Assembly: GCA_029548715.1 (NCBI GenBank)
Contig: JAKPMW010000035.1
Span: 1-11,151 of the forward strand
Direction: 5' to 3'
Source: Spirochaetota bacterium
Lineage (GTDB): Bacteria; Spirochaetota; JAGLSM01; JAKPMW01
Length of the DNA stretch: 11,151 nucleotides
Below are positions 1 through 6,560 of the stretch, in pieces. Made by a program: the position numbers and the translations under genes. Positions within the stretch are counted from its first letter, which is position 1; each line of letters begins with the position of its first letter. Below the pieces are notes generated by a model. It saw only the letters and a list, made by a program, of their open reading frames with translations. It made no database searches and was not told the origin of the DNA.

Positions 1-151
1 CAATGTTTGGTGAATGACCAGCCTGTATTGATATTCGGCAACTTTTTTCAACAATACAAAAAAAACAGGAAACCGGGGCAGATTCCCGGAACGTACCCAT
101 ACAGACACATCCCCGGACTGGAAAGGGGTGTCAGGAAAGGAAGGTACCCCC
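1..151 (+). other. Leader and possible promoter region of the lamin-tail protein gene
   Basis: The first 65 bases are AT-rich compared with the rest of the window, with A runs around 58-65. They probably hold the promoter of the next gene, but no convincing -35/-10 pair is visible; the best is TTGGTG (7-12), 17 bases, GATATT (30-35), which is weak. Two small hairpins follow. One pairs CCGGG (73-77) with CCCGG (85-89). The other pairs ACA-CCCC (107-114, one bulged T) with GGGG-TGT (125-131) and ends next to the ribosome binding site at 132-143. They may affect leader structure, but this is inference. No recognisable end of an upstream gene is visible at the left edge. Confidence 0.35.
132..143 (+). 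promoter_or_regulatory. Ribosome binding site of the lamin-tail protein
   Basis: AGGAAAGGAAGG lies 8 bases before the ATG at 152 and supports that start over the in-frame GTG at 128. Confidence 0.6.
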
Positions 152-1528
152 ATGCACATGATTCAGATTGGCCGGCTGATCCTCGCCGGGAGCCTGTTGA
201 CGCTGCCCTGCTGCAGCAACTCTGACGGCATGACAGATGAACAGCGCACAGCCGAGGCGGATCCGCCTGCAATCGTGGCAAGCGGATTCCCGACGGCGGT
301 TCCCCAATCGGTCCCCTACCTCGCATGTGATTTTCCGCTTGCCTGCATGACGAACCGCGGTGAGGCTGCAATCACGCAGGGGACCAATATTCCCTGCACC
401 AGACTCTGGGCCAATGCCGGCCAGCGCCTCTATCTGAAGACCGGAACCCTCCCCCCAGGGAAGTACACTCTCAGAGTACGTGGCTTTTATTCAGAGGATG
501 GCCAGCCGGTGCGTGAAAGCATCACGAATTTTTCCGTGGTGGCATCAGGAAGTGTGCAGGACACCAGGGCTCCCGCTGTCATCTCGCAGTCTCCAAAAGA
601 CCAGGATTTTTCCGTCTCACCTGCACTCTCCCGGATTGTCCTTCGCTTTGATGAGCCCGTTGATCTCCAGACGCTGGGCTATTCCCTTTCGGATGGGGGA
701 CGGGATCTTGCCTGCACCCTTGAGACCTCTGTCCGCCTGACGGATCTCGTTGTATGCACCATCCTTGAGCGGCTTGCGCCCGGGACATCGTACATCTTTT
801 CGCTGTTTGGAATCAGCGATACAGCCGGAAACAGCCTGCCCGTCCATTTTCTGCTCTTTGCCACCGGCTCTGCTGACGGGGAAGAGGGACACCTTGCCGC
901 CGGTCTGGTTGAACACGTTGTGATCTCCGAAATCTGTCCCGGGGGATTTGCGGCAGGCGGTGCATCCGACGAATTTATCGAACTCTATAATCCGGGACTG
1001 AGCCCGCTCGACCTTGCCGCCTCAGGGTACCGGCTCTACAAGGCAAGTGCGACGGGCAGCCCCGAACTTCTCTGTGATTTTGCCAATGGCACACACTTCG
1101 CGCGCCTTCTTGCGCCGGCACGCATCCCGGCGCAGGGTTTTTATCTCGTGGTCAACCAGGCCGCAGAAACCGCCCTCAGCAGTCAGGCGGATGCCCTCGT
1201 CCTGAAAACCAGGATGTCGCTGGCAGCCAACAATACGGTCTGGCTGACCAGAAACGGAGTCCCGTCAGAAGCTTTTACCGTGGATTGTGTGGGCATGGGT
1301 CAGGCAACAAGACACGAAGGCCCGCTGGCAGCCCCCCAGCCCGCCAACGGAATGAGCCTCGAACGCAAGGCCCGCCAGGACTCTGACGCTGCAGCCATGG
1401 GTTCGGGAGGGAGGGATGAGTTGCGCGGCAACGCACTGGACAGGGATACCAATGCCGCCGACTGCATCATCCGGATGCTTCCCCAGCCCCAGTCATCCAG
1501 AGCGGGATACGAGGACTGGTCACGCTGA
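152..1528 (+). CDS. Exported Ig-like and lamin-tail domain protein, probable lipoprotein
   Basis: This 458-aa protein is probably exported and surface or periplasm associated. It starts with a short hydrophobic segment (IGRLILAGSLLTLP) followed by Cys-Cys at residues 20-21, like a signal peptide with an atypical lipobox (LPCC lacks the usual small residue). Residues about 138-240 resemble a bacterial SbsA-type Ig-like domain: a DTRAP opening, the PVDL strand after FDE, and a DTAGN turn. Residues about 253-440 match a lamin-tail domain: VVISEI, DEFIELYN, then SLERK and the closing N-DTNAADCI...PQPQSS pattern. About nine further cysteines suggest disulfides in an oxidising compartment. The ATG at 152 is preferred because a purine-rich AGGAAAGGAAGG (132-143) lies 8 bases upstream; a GTG at 128 is in frame, but that binding site would then be inside the gene. 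Lamin-tail domains occur in exported bacterial proteins, often with nucleases or adhesion modules; none is visible here, so the role is unknown. Confidence 0.85.
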   Translation: MHMIQIGRLILAGSLLTLPCCSNSDGMTDEQRTAEADPPAIVASGFPTAVPQSVPYLACDFPLACMTNRGEAAITQGTNIPCTRLWANAGQRLYLKTGTLPPGKYTLRVRGFYSEDGQPVRESITNFSVVASGSVQDTRAPAVISQSPKDQDFSVSPALSRIVLRFDEPVDLQTLGYSLSDGGRDLACTLETSVRLTDLVVCTILERLAPGTSYIFSLFGISDTAGNSLPVHFLLFATGSADGEEGHLAAGLVEHVVISEICPGGFAAGGASDEFIELYNPGLSPLDLAASGYRLYKASATGSPELLCDFANGTHFARLLAPARIPAQGFYLVVNQAAETALSSQADALVLKTRMSLAANNTVWLTRNGVPSEAFTVDCVGMGQATRHEGPLAAPQPANGMSLERKARQDSDAAAMGSGGRDELRGNALDRDTNAADCIIRMLPQPQSSRAGYEDWSR

Positions 1529-1533
1529 ACACT

Positions 1534-1677
1534 TCATCTCCCGGCAGGGGCATCTCCGGTTGTACGAATCATCCGGTAGCCCCGCTCGGGATTGTCTGTC
1601 ACAAGACGCCGGGCGATTTTTTCTGTCTGGGTATTCATCAGGCAATTCCCGTTACGATCAATGACGCGAAACAGCAT
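1534..1677 (-). CDS. Small hypothetical protein of 47 aa
   Basis: This is a short, complete gene on the - strand with ATG at 1677 and TGA at 1536-1534. A textbook GGAGG (1684-1688) sits 6 bases before the ATG. The product begins MLFRVIDRNGNCLMNTQTEK and continues through IARRLVTDNPERGYRMIR to a polar tail. It reads as a beta hairpin, an amphipathic helix and a final strand, a plausible beta-alpha-beta mini-domain with no signal peptide or membrane segment; one Cys is present at residue 12. It starts 69 bases after the stop of the histidine kinase on the same strand, with no terminator between them, so it may be cotranscribed. Its stop lies 5 bases from the stop of the convergent lamin-tail gene. 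No family is recognised. The ribosome binding site and protein-like composition argue for a real gene, but conservation could not be tested. Confidence 0.55.
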   Translation of the reverse strand: MLFRVIDRNGNCLMNTQTEKIARRLVTDNPERGYRMIRTTGDAPAGR

Positions 1678-1683
1678 TCTTTC

Positions 1684-1688
1684 CCTCC
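1684..1688 (-). promoter_or_regulatory. Ribosome binding site of the 47-aa gene
   Basis: GGAGG (within GCGGAGGG) on the - strand lies 6 bases before the ATG at 1677. It is the main evidence that this short reading frame is translated. Confidence 0.55.
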
Positions 1689-1746
1689 GCCAGCAAAACC
1701 GGTCTTACCCGAAAACATTCGGCACACCTCTTCGCCGGCTTGAGTG

Positions 1747-4626
1747 TCAAGTTTGCGAATCCTGGATCCAGGCCGCAACCCTTTCGGCAACCTCGACCAT
1801 CTCATACGGTTTGTGCAGGACATCCAGTGCGCCCTTGTCCAGCATGCGCTGTTCGACATCGCCCTGGGTAAATCCGGTATGGATAACGATCCTGAGTTCA
1901 GGAAACTCCTTCCTGAGCAGATCAAATGTCTCCTCTCCCCCAAGGCCGGGCATGATCATGTCAAGAATGACCAGATCGGGCATACGCTCACGGCAAAGTT
2001 GCAAACCCTGTTCGCCGGTCAGTGCCGTTCGCACATCAAATCCCATCCGCCCAAACCCTTCGCGCAGGGCCCCCCCGATGATTTCCTCGTCATCAATCAC
2101 GACGAGACTCCCGCGGTGTTCACGCCGGGTGCTCCGGGTGACATGGGCTGCCGGCGCAAGATCGGGGAGAGAGTTGCCAGGCGGTTCGACCAGCGGCAGG
2201 AAGATGCTGATCGAGGTCCCGCGCCCCGGGGTACTCGAGAGTTCGATGTCACCATGGTGGCTGCGGAGAATTCCATAGACGATAAAGAGTCCCATTCCCG
2301 TGCCGTTGCGGTCGCTTTTTGTTGTAAAAAATGGATCGAAAATCTTGTCAGCGATGGCAGGATCAATCCCCATTCCGGTATCACTGACGGTAATCCTGAC
2401 GGCGTTTCCGGGCTGAAGCATGCGAAACCGGCGTGCATCCTCTTCACTGATCCGCAGGCGCTCGAGCGAGATCGCAAGCTTGCCTCCTGTGGGCATGGCG
2501 TCCCTGGCGTTGATGCAGAGGTTGAGCAAAACCTGGGCCATCTGTGACTGGTCACCCAGAATCCAGCAGTCCTTGTCACAGACGGAATTTTCAAGTGCGA
2601 TATTTTTCGGAAAGGACTCGCGGATCATGGCCACCACTTCGTCAACCATGGTGCAGATATTGACATGTACGGCACGGATCTGGCTGCTGCGGGAGAATGT
2701 CACGATGTGCTTTACCAGCGTCGAGGCCCGCCGGGCAATGTTGTACACAAGTTCGAGAGGTTCAAGGACCTCCTCATCGGTTGTCTTCATCCTGATGACA
2801 GTCAGGTAGCTGAAGATCCCGGAGAGAAGGTTGTTGAAATCGTGGGCAAACCCGCTGGCGAGCGTTCCAAGGGCTTCCATCTTCTGCGACTGAAAGAGTC
2901 TGCGCTCGAGATGCACATGATCCGTGATATCCTCGAGGTGGATGGCCACGCTTCCCGAATCACGTGAGTGCAGGGGATAGATCGTGATATTGACATGCTT
3001 TTCGTCGTTTTCGCCGAACACGATGGTTTCGTTTCCCTGAAACATCGGCTTGTTTTCGCTGATGGTGCGTTCAAAAAGGCTACGCAGGCGTTCGAAAAAC
3101 GGAATCGCGCCAAAGAGGGGCTGATTGTCCACCAGGCTCCGCTCGATCCTGAAAAACCGCTCGGCGGAAGTATTGACCATGCGAATCCGCATCCGCTCAT
3201 CGAGCGTGAGGATGCAGAGGGTGCTTGACTCGATGATATCTTCAAGGAGCGAGTTTAGGCGGTTGATTTCATCCAGAGCCCGTTTTTGTTCGGAAATATC
3301 CCGCAGGGTTGACAAAATCGAACCGCTTTTTGTGTCCGACTCGCGGATCAGGCACGAGTTGATCATCACCGGGACCGTACTCCCGTCCTTGCGGATAAAT
3401 TCCTTTTCGTAGTCCTTGGTAAACCCCCAGCTTGAAATCTGGGCGAAAACATCCTCGTTTTCAGTCTGCCAAAACCTGGGGGGGGTTAAGAGTCTTTGAT
3501 TGGTTCCGACAAGTTCACCCGTTTCATATCCAAGCATTTCGGCGAAGGTCCGGTTGCAGTCAAGAATCCGGCCGTGCATGTCAAGCAGGAGAATCCCGTC
3601 GATCATCGAGTTGAAGAGCGTCGAGTAGCGTAAACTGGTCTCCTTGAGGCGGGTCATGTTTTGCCGGAGTTCGGGGACCTGGGCCGCATCATCCTTGAGA
3701 CGGCGCAATGCCTTGTAGAGGGATACGAACACGGCAATCGCCCCAAGACTGAGGATGACGACTGCGGCATGAAGCAGCATGGTGTACCGGACTGCGGGTC
3801 TGGCATGCAGCAGGGCCCGCTCATGCGGAACAAGGAGATACAGGCGTACGGGTTCACCAATGCTCCGGATGGTGTCCCAGACTGTTTCCATCCGGACCCC
3901 TTCCTGTCTGGCCCCATTGGTAACGATGACGAGCTCCCGCCGTCCCTTCGCATTAAGCACTACCTGGTCATCAATTCCGGCCGCAGAATCGCGGAGGGGA
4001 AGCAGCACACTGACTGGCAGCCCCTCAAGGCGCTGCGAAAATGTGCTGGCCAGGATCTGCCTGTTCTCCAGGGTCAGGATAGCCCGAATCCCCTGCTCCT
4101 GCAGGCCTTCAAGCCCTCCCTGCAGACCAAGCACATCCGGAGAAAAGTAGAGGCTGATGCCGGACTCGCCTGCGGTGCGGGCGATCACGTAGGGTGTGCC
4201 CGCCGTTCCACTGACAAATTCCAGTCCACCCGGCTGCTTCCTGGCAGAATTGTCCTTGGCTGTATCCGAGGCAATCTGTTGCTCACCCAGCGGATGAAAC
4301 AGCCGGCGCAGGGTCACCCCCCCATTCAGGTCGCGAACTGAAAGCCCTGTGCAGTGTTCGCCCCCGGGAAAGGTCCGCACCAGTTCCTCAAACAGGTCCA
4401 GCCTGTCCGGCACCATCCGGCCGGCAAGTGCGGCAAGCGAGATCGCCAGCCTGCCTTTATCCTCAACATGGCTGACAACCTGCCTGAGAAGGTCGCCGAT
4501 CTGGCTTTCCTGGATCCGGTACCCGGTCTCATGCATGGCAAAAGTGTGTACGAGCAGAAACAACACAGGAAGGATACAGAGCAACACCACTCCGCCGACA
4601 AAGATGCGTCTTGACCGACCGTCCAT
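1747..4626 (-). CDS. Membrane hybrid sensor histidine kinase (PAS-PAS-HisKA-HATPase-REC)
   Basis: This 959-aa protein is a two-component sensor that autophosphorylates on His and passes the phosphate to its own receiver. Membrane segments lie at residues about 8-29 and 281-303 and enclose a roughly 250-residue extracytoplasmic sensor, possibly Cache-like by position only. Two PAS domains follow (about 331-448, ending LRDISEQKR, and about 457-570). The HisKA domain has H595 in FAHDFNN. The ATPase has an N box (N702, N706), DTGMGID (749-755), the FDPFFTTK segment and GTGMGL (775-780). The receiver has the acidic pair D845-D846, phospho-acceptor D889 in LVILDM, T917 and K939, and no output domain follows. 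ATG at 4626 is chosen because GGGAG (4637-4641) lies 10 bases upstream and the first membrane segment starts at once; the frame is open further upstream, but that part has no family features. A separate phosphotransferase or regulator must exist elsewhere. The signal is unknown. Confidence 0.93.
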   Translation of the reverse strand: MDGRSRRIFVGGVVLLCILPVLFLLVHTFAMHETGYRIQESQIGDLLRQVVSHVEDKGRLAISLAALAGRMVPDRLDLFEELVRTFPGGEHCTGLSVRDLNGGVTLRRLFHPLGEQQIASDTAKDNSARKQPGGLEFVSGTAGTPYVIARTAGESGISLYFSPDVLGLQGGLEGLQEQGIRAILTLENRQILASTFSQRLEGLPVSVLLPLRDSAAGIDDQVVLNAKGRRELVIVTNGARQEGVRMETVWDTIRSIGEPVRLYLLVPHERALLHARPAVRYTMLLHAAVVILSLGAIAVFVSLYKALRRLKDDAAQVPELRQNMTRLKETSLRYSTLFNSMIDGILLLDMHGRILDCNRTFAEMLGYETGELVGTNQRLLTPPRFWQTENEDVFAQISSWGFTKDYEKEFIRKDGSTVPVMINSCLIRESDTKSGSILSTLRDISEQKRALDEINRLNSLLEDIIESSTLCILTLDERMRIRMVNTSAERFFRIERSLVDNQPLFGAIPFFERLRSLFERTISENKPMFQGNETIVFGENDEKHVNITIYPLHSRDSGSVAIHLEDITDHVHLERRLFQSQKMEALGTLASGFAHDFNNLLSGIFSYLTVIRMKTTDEEVLEPLELVYNIARRASTLVKHIVTFSRSSQIRAVHVNICTMVDEVVAMIRESFPKNIALENSVCDKDCWILGDQSQMAQVLLNLCINARDAMPTGGKLAISLERLRISEEDARRFRMLQPGNAVRITVSDTGMGIDPAIADKIFDPFFTTKSDRNGTGMGLFIVYGILRSHHGDIELSSTPGRGTSISIFLPLVEPPGNSLPDLAPAAHVTRSTRREHRGSLVVIDDEEIIGGALREGFGRMGFDVRTALTGEQGLQLCRERMPDLVILDMIMPGLGGEETFDLLRKEFPELRIVIHTGFTQGDVEQRMLDKGALDVLHKPYEMVEVAERVAAWIQDSQT

Positions 4627-4661
4627 CCGATTCACGCTCCCAAAAGACTTCGACAACCCAA

Positions 4662-4667
4662 ATTGTA
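4662..4667 (-). promoter_or_regulatory. Possible -10 element for the histidine kinase gene
   Basis: TACAAT on the - strand (5 of 6 matches to TATAAT) would start transcription about 30 bases before the kinase ATG and leave room for its GGGAG site. No good -35 hexamer is seen at the usual distance, so this is a weak call. Confidence 0.25.
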
Positions 4668-4680
4668 CGCCCAAACCCCG

Positions 4681-4713
4681 GGAAATTTGCGTATTTTTTA
4701 CGCAAGTGTTTCC
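4681..4713. promoter_or_regulatory. Inverted repeat between the kinase and EF-P genes (candidate operator or hairpin)
   Basis: A perfect inverted repeat, TTGCGTA (4687-4693) and TACGCAA (4699-4705), is separated by TTTTT. It is flanked by a second pair, GGAAA (4681-4685) and TTTCC (4709-4713). It lies in the 125-bp divergent spacer, 38 bases before the EF-P start and about 55 bases before the kinase start. The symmetry and position fit a dimeric regulator site acting on either gene, or an RNA hairpin in the efp leader. It does not look like an intrinsic terminator because the T run is in the loop. Which protein binds it is unknown. Confidence 0.45.
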
Positions 4714-4738
4714 ATGGAGTGAATCCAGACATATTTTC

Positions 4739-4743
4739 AGGAG
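4739..4743 (+). promoter_or_regulatory. Ribosome binding site that fixes the GTG start of EF-P
   Basis: AGGAG lies 8 bases before GTG at 4752. It identifies that GTG as the start even though the frame is open upstream to an ATG at 4611. Confidence 0.75.
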
Positions 4744-4751
4744 AATACCAC

Positions 4752-5309
4752 GTGTACGATACAACCGACATCACAAAGGGTTTGATGGTCGAGATCGACG
4801 GGAACCCCTATACGGTCGTTGATTTCCAGTTTGTCAATCCCGGAAAGGGCAGTGCCTTTACCCGCTGCCGCTTCAAAAACCTCCTCACCGGCGCCGTGCT
4901 TGACCGCACCCTCAAATCCGGTGAAAAAATCAACGAAGCCAACGTCGAAGAGCGGATGATGGAATACCTCTACTTCAACGGTGAAAGCTACACCTTCATG
5001 GACAGCGCCACCTACGACCAGATAGAGATTTCGGCTTCCAAGGTGGGTGACAATGCCGGCTTCATGAAGGAAAATACCGTTGTGAAGGTGCTTTTTTACA
5101 ATGATGAGCCGGTTTCAATCACCCTCCCGACCTTTGTCGAGCTTGAGGTCGTTGAAACGATTGTCGCTGACAAGGGCAACACCGTTACAACCTCCTACAA
5201 ACCGGCCACTCTTTCCACCGGCGGTACGGTTCAGGTTCCCATGTTTGTCAAAAACGGGGATGTCCTCAAGGTCGATACCCGCGACAAAAGCTATGTCGAA
5301 CGTCTCTGA
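4752..5309 (+). CDS. efp: Translation elongation factor P
   Basis: EF-P binds between the P and E sites of the ribosome and helps peptide bond formation at consecutive prolines. The product is 185 aa, close to the usual 185-190. Residues 1-64 form the KOW-like N domain, with the modified loop PGKGSAF at 30-36 and the modifiable lysine at K32 (equivalent to E. coli K34). Two OB domains follow, with LPTFVELEVVET around the middle, PATLSTGG, VPMFVKNGD and the closing KVDTRDKSYVERL. The GTG start gives the canonical N-terminus (VYDTTDITKGL) and has an AGGAG site 8 bases upstream. The stop overlaps the start of the next gene, which encodes the enzyme expected to modify K32. Identification is very secure; the beta-lysyl form of the modification is inferred from that neighbour. 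Confidence 0.97.
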   Translation: MYDTTDITKGLMVEIDGNPYTVVDFQFVNPGKGSAFTRCRFKNLLTGAVLDRTLKSGEKINEANVEERMMEYLYFNGESYTFMDSATYDQIEISASKVGDNAGFMKENTVVKVLFYNDEPVSITLPTFVELEVVETIVADKGNTVTTSYKPATLSTGGTVQVPMFVKNGDVLKVDTRDKSYVERL

Positions 5310-6537
5310 TCAGTGCAAGCGGGTTACCGGCCGGATCACCTCGATCGACACAACGGGCATGACGCTCTGGCGTGAGGACTTCCTCCTCACGCTTTTTTTT
5401 TCTGCCCCCCCACCCGTCCGCTGTATCCCGGGAGATATCGTCGAAGCCTGCTTTGACAGCAGCCAGCGCGTTATGGATCTGCAGATCCTCTCCCGCCCGC
5501 TGCACCATCATGATGACGTATTGCGCTGGCGCAAGCCGGACGGACAGGGCCGCTCCCGCATGAGCCTGCTGCGCTACCGGCACAGGCTCATGCGCAGGGT
5601 CGAAGCATGGTTTGACCAGGAGGGTTTTCTCCAGGTCCAGATTCCCGCAGCCCTGCCCGCAGTCAATCCCGAAGCCCATTTTGATTTCATCAGCGGCGAG
5701 GGTTGTATCCTCTCAACTTCTCCCGAGCTGCAGATGAAGCGCATGCTGGTTGGCGGATTCGAGCGGATCATGGCGCTTGGACCCTGCTATCGGGGGCATG
5801 AATCCTCGTCACGCCATAACCCTGAATTCTGGATGCTCGAGTGGTATCGCAGCGGGGCCACGCTTGACACGATCCTGCAGGATACTGAATCCCTGGTACG
5901 CGAGTGTGCGCTTGAGGCTCCTGCCGTTGACAGCACCGGTCTCTTGACCTGTCCCGACGGGACCGGAGTCCGCCTGACAGGCAGCCCCTGGCCGCGCATT
6001 CCCGCAGGACAACTGATTGAAGACGCCCTCGGGATTGATATCGGACAATGCACCGACGCCACCGATCTGTATTCGCGCATGCAGCAGGCGGGTCTTGCTG
6101 AAGGGGTGCAGGCAGGCGAGTCCTTCGAGCAGCTCTTCAGCCGGCTCTGGGCTGCCAGTGAAAACAATATCCCCCGGGGAACACCCTGTTTCATCACCGA
6201 ATGGCCGGCGCCGGTCGCCAGTCTTGCCCGGCTTGATCCTGATCGTCCCTGGCTGGCCGAGCGCGCCGAACTGGTCATAGCCGGTCTTGAACTCTCAAAC
6301 GGGTTTTGCGAACTGACGGATCATGTGGAACAGCGCAGGCGTTTTGAATTCGAAAGCACAGTCCGACAACAGCGCGGGCTCCCGCCGGTTGCCCCGGATA
6401 CGGTCTTTCTTGACTCGCTGGGTGCAGGGATGCCCCCCTCTGCCGGGATGGCCCTCGGGTTTGACCGTCTGACCATGCTTCTCTCCGGGACAGACACGAT
6501 CCGGGACGTCCTGACCTTTGCACAGGACGAGCTGTAG
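5293..6537 (+). CDS. epmA: EF-P lysine aminoacylase EpmA with an N-terminal OB-like domain
   Basis: EpmA (also PoxA, GenX or YjeA) is a lysyl-tRNA synthetase paralogue that attaches (R)-beta-lysine to the EF-P lysine instead of to tRNA. Class II synthetase signatures are clear: motif 1 at about residues 91-125, motif 2 at about 158-186 (CYRGHESSSRHNPEFWMLEW), GLELSNGFCELTD at 331-343, and motif 3 at about 383-404. Motif 3 reads GMALGFDRL; the Ala is typical of EpmA, where LysRS has Gly. At 414 aa it is longer than E. coli EpmA (325 aa). Residues about 9-70 (VTGRI, PGDIVEA, MDLQILSRP) look like a short OB fold in the position of the LysRS anticodon-binding domain. ATG at 5293 overlaps efp by 17 bases and has no clear ribosome binding site, so translation is probably coupled to efp. 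The next in-frame ATG (5359) would cut the OB-like part and also lacks a site. Confidence 0.93.
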   Translation: MSNVSDQCKRVTGRITSIDTTGMTLWREDFLLTLFFSAPPPVRCIPGDIVEACFDSSQRVMDLQILSRPLHHHDDVLRWRKPDGQGRSRMSLLRYRHRLMRRVEAWFDQEGFLQVQIPAALPAVNPEAHFDFISGEGCILSTSPELQMKRMLVGGFERIMALGPCYRGHESSSRHNPEFWMLEWYRSGATLDTILQDTESLVRECALEAPAVDSTGLLTCPDGTGVRLTGSPWPRIPAGQLIEDALGIDIGQCTDATDLYSRMQQAGLAEGVQAGESFEQLFSRLWAASENNIPRGTPCFITEWPAPVASLARLDPDRPWLAERAELVIAGLELSNGFCELTDHVEQRRRFEFESTVRQQRGLPPVAPDTVFLDSLGAGMPPSAGMALGFDRLTMLLSGTDTIRDVLTFAQDEL

Positions 6538-6560
6538 GCCCTGTCCTGCATCCCGGCCTG

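Noticed and set aside
54..90. Hairpin plus T-rich tract on the - strand as an intrinsic terminator
   Set aside because: The stem is only 5-6 bp, the T run is displaced by several bases, and no - strand gene ends here.
1..100. Open - strand frame from an ATG at 100 to the left edge
   Set aside because: It is short and AT-rich, with no recognisable protein sequence and only a weak GGGGA upstream. It cannot be told from chance.
1744..2547. 267-codon + strand frame antisense to the histidine kinase
   Set aside because: It mirrors the ATPase and receiver coding region, has no domain-like sequence and no ribosome binding site. It is a shadow of a high-GC gene.
3661..4341. 226-codon + strand frame antisense to the kinase sensor region
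   Set aside because: Same reason: the kinase frame on the other strand has clear family features, while this one has none.
4709..4737. TTTCCA-17-TATTTT as a promoter for efp
   Set aside because: Transcription would start around 4744 and leave out the AGGAG site at 4739-4743, which clearly serves the GTG start.
4627..4764. Upstream in-frame extension of the histidine kinase to an ATG at 4764
   Set aside because: It would run across the efp start and the inverted repeat, and it lacks a ribosome binding site; ATG at 4626 has GGGAG at a workable distance and leads straight into the membrane segment.
5101..5292. Upstream extension of epmA inside efp
   Set aside because: This part is read out of frame from EF-P, which is unmistakable. 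The first start giving an EpmA-like protein near the end of efp is 5293.
6536..6559. AGGCC/GGCCT pair between epmA and plsC as a bidirectional terminator
   Set aside because: Only 5 bp of stem with a 14-base loop and no T tract on either side.
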